Part shown: piece after piece, positions 33,901 to 46,500 of the stretch
Position numbering within the stretch: position 1 is the stretch's first letter
Layout of the letters: each line of letters starts with the position of its first letter
Source of the DNA: Serripes groenlandicus
Taxonomy: Eukaryota; Mollusca; Bivalvia; Cardiida; Cardiidae
NCBI GenBank assembly: GCA_031761405.1
Contig: JASEVX010000011.1
Location: 40,798,066-40,862,065 of the forward strand
Direction: 5' to 3'
DNA: 64,000 nucleotides
The notes under the pieces: generated by a model
What the model was told of the DNA's origin: nothing
The model's input: only the letters and a program-made list of their open reading frames with translations
The model's database searches: none
Translations under genes and position numbers: made by a program

Positions 33901-34804
33901 GGATAGCTGGATGCTTGCTTGCCATATCTAGTGGTACATCACTTTATTTTACTTCAAAATGGAGGGATGATATCAGATAAGAGACAACACACTGTTCACA
34001 CCACGTGTTACGTAGTGAACACTAGATCATGGATTTAATATCCTTGTTTTCAGTATATGAATCTCATTTTTGAGAAAAATACCAAGCTCTTATTAGATCC
34101 ATGTGTAACGTGCAGGGCTAAAGACGCAGAAGATCCCTTCAGCGAAAAGTATACTCAACCTTGAAGGGGTCCACTTGTCTTTTATATATATCCCTAAACT
34201 ACATCACTTCGAAACGGTGATGTAAATTTGCATATCAGATGCAACGTATACCGAACGTTTTCGTTACACATGTACATGCACTTGCAAACGTATAAGTAAA
34301 ATGTCACGCGTAAATGCAGCACGACAAATAAAGTTTGTAAAACAAATACGATACCAAATATGGTAATGTGAGGTCATTGAAATATGAGACAACACGATCG
34401 AAATAGTATATGACGTCATACAAAGTACGTTAGACTGACGTCATCCACATGACATTCATAATTGTTATTTCAAGTAAAAGCTGTCTTAATCATTATTTAA
34501 CACATGTAAATGTGTATGTTTTGTCTTTGTTTCTGTATTAAAAGTTAATATATTTATACCTATGGCCATAAATATCGAATATAAAAGTGATTGACGATGA
34601 CAATGTTCAATTCGTGTTTTTCGCATGACCATTATATATTTGGAATTCGTATTAGGAACGAAATATAATAAAGTCAATAGAAAATTAGAAAATGAATTAA
34701 TGATGAACGAGGTTTAAACAAGAAGTCAAAGATGGCCCTAACTCAATCATCTTGATGATGGTAAAGAAACACAGGTGTAACTGCTAATCGGGGAAAATTT
34801 GATC
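33901..34804. other. No gene seen
   Basis: AT-rich. A short inverted pair (CATGTGTAACGTGCAGGG; CGTTACACATGTAC) lies at 34101 and 34262. Nothing else can be supported. Confidence 0.4.
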
Positions 34805-35770
34805 ATAACCACCATCAGATTGACTAAATGTAATCACCATTAGAAAGTGACTATGATGCGAAAATGACTGAATATAACTACCACTTGAAAGTGAGTAAAT
34901 ATAACCACCATTAGATTGACTAAATATAACCACCATTTGAAAGTGACTAAACATAACCACGATGCGAAAAGGACTGAAGATACATACCCTACACTTGAAA
35001 GTGACAACACATAATCACCATTACATTGACTTAATACAACCACTATAAGTAAGTCACTAAACATAACCACGATGCGAAAAAGACTCGAGATAACCACCAC
35101 TTGAAAGTGACTCAACATAACCACCATTATATTGACTAAATATAACCACCCTTAGAAAGTGACTCAACATAACCACTTATTAGATTGACTAAATATAACC
35201 ACCATTAGAAAGTGACTAAACATAACCACGATTCGAAAAAGTCTGAAGATACCGACCATTTGAAAGTGACTAAACATAACCACCATTTGAAATCGACAAA
35301 ACATAAACACCCTTAGAAAGTGACTGAACATAACCACCGTGAGAAAGTGACTAAACATAACCACCATCAGAGTGACTAAATATAACTACCATCAGAAGGT
35401 GACTAAACATAACCACGATGAGTAAGAGACTATAAATATAACCATTAGCAAGTGAATAAGCATACCAATATTAGAAAGTGACGAAACATAACCACCATTG
35501 TAAAGTGACTAAACATAACCACCATTAGAAGATAACTAAACATAACACGCATTAGAAAGTAACTAAACATAACCAACATTAGAACGTGACTTAAATTGAC
35601 TGAACATAACCAACATTAGAAAGTTACTAAACATAACCATCATTAGAAAGTGACTGAACATAACCAACCGGAGAATCAGACTGAACATAACCACCATTCG
35701 AGAGTGACTGAACATAACCACTATTAGAAGGTAACTTAACATAATCACCATTATAAAGTAACTAAACAGT
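34805..35770. repeat. 27-bp minisatellite, ~35 diverged units
   Basis: The unit approximates ACTAAACATAACCACCATTAGAAAGTG with many substitutions and indels over about 960 bp. Because 27 is a multiple of three, the minus strand shows repeating Met/Val/Phe/Ser/His frames that are not genes. Confidence 0.85.
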
Positions 35771-36959
35771 ACCTGTACATAAAGTTTCTGTACACTAACA
35801 CATTCAAACCATTGAACAATTTTTTTTGGAATCGGGTCATACTAAGATGGAATGTGAGAATACTAAGATGGAATGTGAGTCGATGCATTCGGCAATAGAA
35901 CAGGCCAAGAAACAGACATCTTTATTTTTACCCGAACATCTTTTTACTTGTAATTGGTCATTTCAGCTTAAGGAGCATTTAGAGCCTCGGCTCATTGTCA
36001 TATGACTGAACAAGAGCGCCGGAAGCGAACGCCAACGCTCGTCTGCAAAGTCGAAAACGGCATATTACTGAATAATTGTTAAATCCAGAATTATGTGACT
36101 TGGTATATATATATACATGCGTATTGTTCCTAGGAATATGTGTACAAAGTTTCATTTGAAAATGTTGAACGATTTTTGAGTTATGAGGTAAGGTCAAAGT
36201 TCTGTGACAACGACGAAGCAGACGACGACGAAGCAGACAACGACGAAGCAGACGACGACGATGCCAAGTGTATCAAAATAGCCCGACTATGTTTAAGAAA
36301 AACTAACGAGCTAAAGCGGGCGCCATCCATGCTTTGAAAGGGATTCAAGGTAGTGTTTGTGTTGTTATGTTGATATTGAATGTGAATAGCATTTCATACT
36401 GATATGTATGTCCCCTTTATAAGGATCTTCATCATAACTGTATTCCGAAACAGTTGAACACTTTCCTTATTTGAATAAGTTCTATCTTGATATGGCATGT
36501 AAGGATCAGGTTAAAGTCAGAAACATATCCATGTTTATCTATCATGTCATGAAAAAAGAAATTGGAACTAAATAATGTTTCATTATTATTATAAATTGGA
36601 ACAACACACTGCTAAGATTTATTTTACTTGTATTACACTGTATGTAAAAGGGCTTGAGGCCCAAAAACCAATAACATATTTGAAATTAGAAAAAGATGCA
36701 CACGTCAGTCGTTTGTGTATTTGGTTATTTGTTACCTAAAAATGTTTTTGACAGTGGAAGTGTATACACATGTGACACCGATAATAAATGGTGGTTTCCT
36801 TTGGAATATCCATTTCAAACCATCTCCACACTGAATTAGACTTTGAAACTAGTATGTAAATATCGAACCCAGCATATTCAAATCGTGTCCGCTTTGATAC
36901 GACACTAGTTACTCCTCTCCGTAATGTTAAGTATGATGCATATAAACACACTGTGGTTC
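35771..36959. other. No gene; dispersed repeat piece and GAC-rich tract
   Basis: 35870-35890 repeats ACTAAGATGGAATGTGAG twice. 35975-36300 looks like a dispersed repeat (TCATATGACTGAACAAGAGC, then AAGTTTCATTTGAAAATGTTG) ending in an impure (GACGAAGCA)n tract at 36205-36262. The rest is AT-rich with no signal. Confidence 0.4.
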
Positions 36960-37600
36960 TCTATAGATAAGTCAATTAAAGATTGCAAGTACACATTAAT
37001 TCCCAAGCCAAGAAAGAAAATCAAAAATTAGGTATCATCAGAAGATCATTTACATACATGAACAAAGATTTGTTGCTCGTACTGTACAAAAGTCTCGTTA
37101 AACCTCATCTGGAGTACAGTAGCTCTACATGGTCTGTAATCAACAAAAAGGAAGCTCTTTTGTTGGAGAATGTACAAAGACGGGCAAGAAAAATGCTCCC
37201 TTTAATAAAAAATCTCACATACGAAGAAAGACTCATAACATTGGGATTACCGACCGTACAGTACTGACGATGTAAAGCCGACATGGTAGAAACATACACA
37301 ATCATAAACCGTATCGACAAGGTAGAACATCATAGATTGTGTCCACTTAAACATAACAATACAAGAGGCCACAGATTAAACATATACAGAAATCACTATC
37401 GCTTAAACATTAGAAAGTATTTTCCTCTCTAAAAGAATAATACATTTATGGCACAAACTGCCCAGAATATGTTGTTGACGCAAAAAGTGTTAATAATTTG
37501 AAAAATATCTTAAATAAGTCGTGGTACAATGTACCTTTTAAATGTGTACCTAATTATGACGAACCGGATGTGGGCTCATTAAGCCAAATTGAAGAAATGG
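36960..37600 (+). pseudogene. LINE (non-LTR retrotransposon) RT C-terminal fragment
   Basis: The frame from 36983 encodes KLGIIRRSFTYM, LVKPHLEYSSSTW, VQRRARKMLP and YEERLITLGLPTVQY. This is the standard run after the reverse-transcriptase domain in jockey/CR1-like LINE ORF2 proteins. A TGA at 37265-37267 interrupts it. The frame then goes on (ADMVETYTIINRIDK, RGHRLNIYRNHYRLN), and another frame gives AKSVNNLKNILNKSW. The 5' part of the element is missing, as is usual for truncated LINE copies. It is not functional. Confidence 0.75.
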
Positions 37601-37679
37601 ACCATAGAGAGGCACATACCTTAATAAAAAGGTCCCAAGGACAAGGTAAACAAGGTATTGAACAAAGAATGAATGTATA

Positions 37680-37812
37680 TTGTTTTATGGCGCATCGACA
37701 GCTAAAGGTCATTTAGCGCGCAATTAAATTTAATTATTCATGATACCTGGGTAAACAAACCAGTACTAGGCTAGAAAATGTGCCTTGCCCAAGGGCACTC
37801 CACCATGACCGT
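37680..37812 (-). mobile_element. SINE type 2, tail part
   Basis: GTTTTATGGCGCATCGACAG, ACCTGGGTAAACAAACCAGT and CTTGCCCAAGGGCACTCC match the copy at 46812. The tRNA-like head is missing. Confidence 0.5.
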
Positions 37813-38524
37813 AGTGCTATTTAACAAAGAAGTAACATATTAAATCGAAGCATAGAAAACTGACGGGACAAATTTGATTACGTCGTAAATTGTCCCTTAA
37901 CCATTTCATTATTTCTACATAGTTTGCATTACGAATTGAACTTGGTTGGTGATTTAACAAGTTCTTATAGAAAGTGATAAATATGCTATAAAGTGGTCAA
38001 ATATGTTTTTTTCAGATTTTCAAATAATGTTCAAAAGTATTTCTACAGATGTACTTTTCAAATTTCAATCAAAATTATACAGACCTATAGAAAAACGGAT
38101 AAGTATTTAAAAATAATTTTCAAGTTCGGTATTTTTTTTATCATTTTTTACAATAATGTGTTCTGTATGCCAAGTCCTTAATTCAAATGCATACTATTTA
38201 CATGGACTGGGTACGAATATGGTGCCTAAGTTCCGCTGCAGGATGGAACTTGCTATAAAACAATAGAATAACTATTAGCTTCAAGGACATTTTAAGAATT
38301 AAGAATTAAGAAAGCATATGCGACAAGTGTAGGACCAAACGAGCCAGTGTATCCGTATATTCTGATCTAGCTCTGCACTGTTCGTCAATTAGTCAATTAG
38401 ACGTTTGATGAAGTTTGTGTTAATAATATCCATTTGGATCCATAGCATGGATTTGCAGGCAGGTCTATTTTTTCATCATCTATAATGATTACGTTTATGT
38501 TGGTTATCCTCGGGCACCGTTATC

Positions 38525-39159
38525 CTGCTCTCACACAGTCCCGAATAACCTTGCGATTGCCCTTGCGAGTAGCACTCGCCAATTAATTGTAATGATCGGG
38601 ATATGGTCGGAAGAAATTCGTAAATGTTCTTAACCACTCGCTACCATTCGTTCACTGTTGCGAATATATGCAACATGCTCCTAGATTTCGCAAGGAAGGC
38701 ATATTATTCACTTTTTCGCAACATACTCGGAAGTATTTGTAAGCCATTCTCAATCATCGCTATGTGTTTGTAGCGCTCGCAAGGCATTTGCAACATTCGT
38801 ATAACATTGGCAAGAAATGGCTGAGGAATAATTGACGAAGATACCCAGTCGCAAGAGCAATCGAATTCGCAATCGCTTCATTCATAAGGTGTTTGCAAGG
38901 ACTGGCAACCCTCGCAACACTCACATGGCCACTCGCAACATTCGTAAGAAATTCGCAAGAACTTTTTATAATGAATTCTTTTACATTCGCAATGATCGAC
39001 ATAGACAGAAATTCGCAAGCACTCGCAACCATTCGTTAGAAATTCGCAAAGATTCGTAAAGCTTCAAATTTCCATTAATTGTCCTGTCTGTTCTTCTTTT
39101 GCTTTCCCGAATACAATATTTACATAATCGCAAGGGTATTCGGGACTGTGTGAAAGCAG
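38525..39159. mobile_element. TIR element rich in TTCGCAA / TTGCGAA
   Basis: The left end CTGCTCTCACACAGTCCCG..CTTGCGATT (38525-38558) is the complement of the right end AATCGCAAGGG..GGACTGTGTGAAAGCAG (39125-39159), with about three mismatches in 35. The 570-bp interior holds some 25 copies of TTCGCAA-, ACTCGCAA- or TTGCGAA-like heptamers on both strands. No transposase frame. Confidence 0.65.
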
Positions 39160-40326
39160 CATTATATTGTATTCAATTGTACTCAAATAGAAATTCGTGT
39201 GCTTTTCAATTAATATTAATTACGACCAGACTGCATACTTTTAATATATATTATTATGAGATACTTGGATTTTTCAGTGTATTATTGTTTAAAATGGTCA
39301 AAGAGAATGGTGTAACTAGTGATATCACTTTTACAGTGATGCAGAAACTATGTTTATTAGCGTTTTCTCACAATCCCTAAGCTAAGGGAGTATGTATCTC
39401 AAAACAAACTGCAATGCAAACAGCTTCATAAATAGTTTAAATTAAATATTTCCTTAAATATTATTTATTTATATGAAGAACATCCGAAAGATTTATGTTT
39501 GAATTAGAATATTCAAACGAGGGCAATTTTACAATTCCGTATACAGATTACAACCATTATAACGTTGTAGTCATTCATTTCACGTCAAATCTATTTGCAG
39601 GTGTACTTTAGTCGCAGGGATGTTGTATATGATGGATCATACCATTCTGTATGAATAGGGAACTCTTCACAATTCATAGATCCGATATGAATAATACCTG
39701 CAGTATGTTATATTCTGTCCGGTACACTCGTTTGCCGAACACGGTTGCAGCATCACAAACAAGCATGAGATGCAAGAGTACCGGGTAGTTTTTAACGATT
39801 CACTGCTGGTTTATTTGTGATGCATACGATGGGCGTGGCTTGATATACGATATTGGATCTATGTATTACATGTCATTAGGAACTGATAGCCTGTCCATGC
39901 CTTTTAGTATATTCACGAACAACAACCGAGTTCTGAACCGAATTTAGCGTCACCCTTTCCCATATGCAAATCGATAGCAGTCAACGTTGAAATAATCTAG
40001 GTAGAAATTCGGGATGAATTAATTAGTTTCGGATAGATTAAGACCTTGTGGCGAAAAGAAATTGCACAATATAATTAGTTTTCCTTTTGGTCACAATATT
40101 TTCAGAAGTCGTATGCTGCAGATGTCAAAATGCCTTTGCACATTTGAAAAAAGTTCATTATGACAATTACAAGTTATTCTCCAAGGTAATTGAGGTTTAT
40201 TCAGCGTGTTCAGTGTGTGCTAGCCGAAGCCTCCAATCAAATTGCAGATGAATTAGAGTGTTCGGCGTGTTATTTGAATCTATTTACATCCCTGGTAAAA
40301 CAAACATACGGAAAACAATAAAAACC
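39160..40326. other. 3' flank of gene 2; no gene seen
   Basis: 39950-40150 holds a diverged A-family MITE (CACCCTTTCCCATATGC, GTCGTATGCTGCAGATG). 40195-40265 resembles part of the 269-bp unit at 9930. The 93-codon frame at 39099-39380 starts inside the TIR element and is not credible. Confidence 0.4.
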
Positions 40327-40567
40327 TTCGATTGAAATATAGTGGTTTTATTTTTTACAGAGTAAGTTTTTATCCACGCAACAGAAAAATAAATATAAAA
40401 CAGAAACACAAGTGTATGTATACATGTATGACACAGAGAGTAATCGATACAAATCAATCGGTTTTGTGACATGTCAAACAGGGGGAGATAACTGCAGTCA
40501 AACTAGAGCTCTAGTGTGGGTAGTAGATGTTGTCTTGTTCATTAGATCAGTGTTCATTTTCTTTAAG
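40327..40567 (-). other. Gene 2 exon 3: 3' UTR exon
   Basis: A strong acceptor on the minus strand (TTCTTTTATTTTCAG) at 40568 opens an exon that carries AATAAA about 215 bases later. Exon 2 ends in a donor after its stop codon, so joining the two completes a transcript. The cleavage site (about 40327) is estimated from the usual 15-25 base spacing. An alternative is that this exon ends some other minus-strand gene: one frame stays open for 22 codons from the acceptor. Confidence 0.45.
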
Positions 40568-43500
40568 CTGAAAATAAAAGAATGAATAGATTGAAAAAAT
40601 GCACCCAGGATTTCATTTCAAGTAGACGAACGGTGGAGACTGCGTTAGTACTGTGCGGATGTTGACTGTATTAAACACACGATATATCAAAAGTGCGATA
40701 TATCAGAGAAGCGTATAGAAAAACTAAATGTTATATGCGATACAAAAATTGTACATTAGGTTAGCACACATCTTGTTCCCACGCGGACACTATAACATTA
40801 CACGATCTTTGTTGCAGAAGGAAACACAATTATAAAGCTTATAGGGTATCAATACTAGAGTTTCGTCAAACGTGTATTCGATGTCTTTTACAAAGTGAAT
40901 GCTTTGGTGAGATTGTGCGCACACAAAGGCGCACATGAATCTTCACTCACACGTGGCAAACATGTAGATGTAAAAAGAAATGGTTATATAAATAATTGAC
41001 ACTGCCTTAATTATCTAGCTACACTATCAAGGTCATTAGGTCAAAGGTGATCTGTGTAACAATGGTTTTTCCATGTTCGAACACGATGTACATTCTTTAA
41101 TGACAGCAGTAAATTATACCGTAATGGGATGTATATATTATCCCTTTCCCACATACAACAAATCAGCAGTTGACGAATTTGAAAACATATAGGCAAGTTT
41201 ATGTATGGGGAATTCTATAAGGTAAAGATAAATCATTGAAAAAGGTTAAAAGCAATAAGACATTGAGCAATTGTTCATGTTGCCAAAGTAGTCAAAAGCC
41301 GTATAATAAAGTAGTGTGGGTCTGTGCATTTGTATGATGTTTTACGTCGTTTCCAACACATGTTTCAGTGTTATTACAACATCATAGGTAAGCTACACTA
41401 CTAGTCCGTTTATCATGGCGCGACGGAGGGAAAGCCATTACTACCATTGTTAAAGTATCACGAAGTAATGTATTAACCTACTGAACTTATGGACGTTTTA
41501 CTTTAATTATTGAGCTAGGTGTAGTAGACATGTTTGTTATCATTGTCAGTCCCTTGAACGTATACTTCAAAAGAAAACACACACTCTTATTGTTTATTTT
41601 GACCTAAGATAACATGTTGGGGTCTGAGAAGATAACAGTATCGGTTCTGGCCTGATGGCCTGTTGGCACAGGCTTCATCAACTAATCGGTAGCATCAGTC
41701 CAAAGGATTTCAAAAGTTAATTTAATGGTATTGATTAAAACCGACAACATAATCTCTAACTCCCATATATCGCTCAAACAAGTATAGACATTCTAAATTT
41801 AACAACCAAACACGACACACGGCATGTTTTACAAGTTATAATTGCCACACAAATTCATTTTATTGCACTTTAATGAGTTGAACAGATTTTCCAAGTGCAA
41901 TTCGTGAACTGCCTTCGTGTAATTCTCGAACTTCATTCGTGTAATTGTTACAACCTGTCCTCCGTTCAATAGACACTGAACTAGAGATATGGGTCGCAAA
42001 CATCCAGTATGTTTCAATAATTTTCTGCGAACACTGATTTCGATTCGATGGAATGGTTTAGTGCCTACTGAACGCAGGCATGGTTAACGGTAGCGGTTAA
42101 CGTAACCACAAGTGACTGAAAATGTGCGTTACGTAAATTTAGACGCACACGTATGCTTTATATACTACATACGAAACAGCGATTATTAATTCAATGATAA
42201 CTAAATAAAAATACATGTCATTAACTGAGATGAGGAAAATAAAATATTTTCAACACCAGCGTGTTTTAATTTTAATATATATATATATATTTTAATTACG
42301 ACAAACCACCTGTTTATGTTTGGCAATAAAACCCTTCTTTTAAAGCTGCAGTTCAACCAGAAATGAAATTGAAGATTAAAGCTGTCAAGCAAACGTACCA
42401 GTAATCAAGGAAAGTATCCTTTTAATATCGTCCCCACGTCACACAACATGCCTTGATACCATATTGTTCTACACTTCGTCTTCCACAGGCCAGGGGCCAA
42501 AGGTATCTGAAGGCATATTCCTCATATCGGGGAGCTCTGTACACACAACGTCTTCTACATACATATCGATAACAGAGACCTAAAAATAGAACAGGAAATG
42601 ACGTTTGACATATATGCATTGTGATGGGATGGTATAAACTTCAAAATAGAACGTTGTATATATATGCATTATGATAGGATTGTATAGAGCTAAATAGAAC
42701 AGGAAATGGCTTTGTACATATACATTGTGACAGGATGGAATAGGCCTAATATTGAACTGGTAATGACGTGTGATAGGATGGTTTAGACCTAAGATAGAAC
42801 CGGAAATGACGTTGCATATATGCATTGTGATAGGATGGTTTAGACCTAAAATAGAACCGGAAATGACGTTGTACATATGCATTGTGATAGGATGGTTTAG
42901 ACCTAAAATAGAACCGGAAATGACGTTGTACTTATGCATTGTGATAGGATGGTTTGGACCTAAAATAGAACAGGAAATGTCGTTGTACATATGCATTGTG
43001 ATAGGATGGTATACACTTCAAAATATAACAGGAAATGACGTTACATACATGCATTGTGATATAATGGCATAAAATTCAATGTTGCGCATAAGCAATCTGA
43101 TTGAATAATCGGTAACTATAACGTCTTCAACAAACGTATGGCAAAACATGTCACAAATAAAAATAGAACAGGAAATGACGTATTACAAGGTGCAATATTG
43201 GGAAACAAACCTAAAAATAGATCAGGAAAAGACGTTGTCAGTGACTTCAAACACAATTTGTATACGCACGCCTTAAACTATATTTACATACAACGTATAC
43301 CAAGATCGGCTTGCACATTCGTGCAGTCTCATCTTGTTCTACGTTGTTAGATACCAATGTATCATTATGTATAAAAAAAACCACTTCGTTAATATGTAAG
43401 ATTTTTTTTAAAAAAAATACGAATGAAGATGATACCAGATTCCGCTTGGGGGTAAATGGGTGATGATATATTATGTATCACCCCGATTTATGATGATCGA

Positions 43501-46500
43501 TTACCTCTGCCCATCGATCAACATTTTTTTCTTAGATCTCAGTCAAACGATATGCAAGACAATTGACGCCTTAATCACAGCAGCTGTCACTGCCTTCCAA
43601 ACACACGTATTAACAAATTGTGAGGATATTTAGTTACACTGTTTTCGCATCGAGTCAACATCGCGTTGTTTGTTTACATTCCAATTACTTGTAACGTCTT
43701 CCTAATGCATGCTATACTTACAACTGTTTAGAAATTAATCAATACACACTTAAATAATGCGAGTCGCGCCAAGTGAAAGTCGATCTTGTTAAATCTTCAT
43801 TTCTGGTATCAAATTAACCCTTTGCTGCATTGCAGACGCATTTTGACGTGTCCCGACCAGACATTAGTTCCGAAAACTATGTGGAAAGGGACAGAATGCC
43901 CTCAATAAACAATTTACCCTTTTCACATACAGTTTCCATCACTATTCAATAGTCAGTCTTTAACCCTTCCCTCATACGACAATTCTGCAGCAGACGACTT
44001 TGAACGTATTTTGTTAAAAACATAGAAAATCTCCATAAGTGAATGGATAACCTATGATAAAAAGTGGAAAACATTGTGGCAAAAGGAGAAATTGCACGTT
44101 TTGTGCAATTTCTTCTTTTGTCACAATGTTTTCAAATAGCCGTCTGCTGCAGAGGCGTCAGAAAGCGTCTATATGAGGGAAAGGGTTAATGTTTAGGAAT
44201 TGTCCATATGTTTTCATGTTGATGTTTTCAAAGTCGTCTGCTAGAGATTTGTTGTATGAAGGACAAATCATTTATTATAGTTACTTGCGCATACGTTAAA
44301 CCTTTCCCTCATATAGACGCTTTCTGACGCCACTGCATCAGACGACTATTTGAAAACATGGCGACGAAAGAAGAAATTGTTCAAAACGAGCAATTTCTCC
44401 TTTTGTCACCATGTTTTCAACTCTATTCAAATATTGGATTTTCATTTAAAGGGAGTTTCCAAAAAAAAAATCTTAGATGTTTTCAAAGTCGTCTGCTGCA
44501 GATTTGTTGTATGTGGTAAAGGTTTAACAAATAAGAAAACATGCTTCTATCTCAAATTATGTATCCAATTCTCTCTTTCTCTCTATTGTATCCTTTACTT
44601 TTACTCTATTTTGTTTTATATTGTTTTCATTATAACGCCATTGGTTGCTGCTCTCTGATCAATATGTATAATTTATTGCAGAGCTGTCTTTTATGTATTA
44701 TGTACATACTCAGTACCTTAATAAAACATTGTTTTGTTGTACTGCTTTATTGTATTGCCTTGTTGAATTGTATTGAATTGCTGTATTGTATTGTTGTATT
44801 GTATTGAATTGTTGTATTGCATTGTTGTACTGTATTGGAAAGGATAACGGAAAGGTTAGAGAGAAACCAGTTGTGCTACAATTCCAACTTTTCGCCGATA
44901 ATGACATCTATCGTTTTCAAAAATGAGACAGATAAAGGATGCTATGGTTAAACTGTCTGAGTGAACAGTTTCACTGAAGTCTTCACTTTTCGCAGATCCA
45001 CCAAGAAAGTACATGCCTATACGTTTTATGGCGCGTGTTTATAGTTTGGCAATGACAATCAAAACCCCCCAGGGCGTCCTCCTGTCATAGACGTGCATGA
45101 TTGGCTGTCAGGTTTTCTTTGAAATAATTTGTATTCCTCGAGTGATGACATCATATTTATTGTATGTTTTAAGCTTGACTCGCGTTAATAAATGTTTTTC
45201 ATGTCGCATTTCCCGATACCATCGATATGGCAGTTTGCGACGTCAGATGAGCCGTCCCGCGAGAAAAACCAGCATGATGGCCTCTGAATAATGTATCGAC
45301 ACAGATCGGCCTTCGCAGTCCACGCAGACTGATCCGGGCCGACACATTCCCTCTCAGTGGGATAGAGGTATAGAGTAATGATTCCTGAAACAGAAAATCC
45401 ACAGGAAGCGAAAAGAGTCTATCCGGGTAACCCTCGCGGCGCGGCATGCTTAGGTTGATCCGGGTCGATCCTTTACGCAAAGTCCACATTGTTGGTTTTC
45501 TCGCGACGACATGTTGAAAGGATTGTATCACGTTTGCAATGTTCATGATTTTCCCGTATACATATTTGTTGGAGAAAGTAATTGATGCCAGGGGTCCGTT
45601 TAATCGACACGAACCCTTGCCGTTTTTTCAAAAAAACACTGTCGTTGTCTAGGGAAAAAATTAAACTAAACTGGGCTTTCGATAAATATGTTTTTGTTTC
45701 AGATACAAGGGAAGTTATTATAATCGTCTTGATTGGCAGGCAGCTTTGTCCTCAATATATAACCAGTCTCACGAGAAAAACAACATTGTGGACTCTGCGT
45801 AGAGTATCGACCGGATCAGCCTAAGCCGGGCAGACATGTTTCGCCTCCTGTGGATTTTCTGTTTCAGGAATTATTACTCTATATCTCTATCCCCCTGAGA
45901 CGAAATGTGTCGGCCCGGATTAGCCTACGCGGACTGCGTAGGCTGATCTGGGTCGATACATTACGCAGAGTCCACAATGTTGGTTTTGTCGTGGGACGAC
46001 TCTTACGAGACTGAAGTAGTCTACGATTTGACATCATTAACTATTATTATTAGTTTTAAGTGTTTTTTGAAAATATTGGAAATCATCTGAATAATTTGGA
46101 TTCCCATTGGTTAAAAAAATAACGACAGGCGCGTAGCTGAATGTACGCACAATACGCAGCTGCGTACACATTGTCTCCCGTACTTTTAAAAAGTTAAAAT
46201 CTGCAATAAAAACTTGACATGGGGTAGGCGTTAGTATAAAACAACTGATCTGACTTGATAGATTTGACGAACAATGACAAATGCAACACATTTTACTATC
46301 TCGAAATTTCCTAGAAAAATAAATTTATTTCCTCATTAAGATCAATCATATTTTGATACTGAAATGCTCCCAGAAGTCACCACAGACGATACAGAGGGGA
46401 CCGACCCCCTAACCAAAGTGCGTACACACTCTGTATACCCTAGCTACGCCCCTGAACGTTGTGTCAGTTATATCCCTGCGAAATCGTGTCGCCTGGATTT

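Noticed and set aside
34840..35751. Met/Val/Phe/Ser/His-rich minus-strand frames
   Set aside because: 27-bp repeat units, a multiple of three; the frames break at every indel.
42580..42996. 138-codon minus-strand frame with MHMYNVISGSILGLNHPIT repeats
   Set aside because: It is produced by the 57-bp minisatellite. The plus strand shows an equally open repeat frame.
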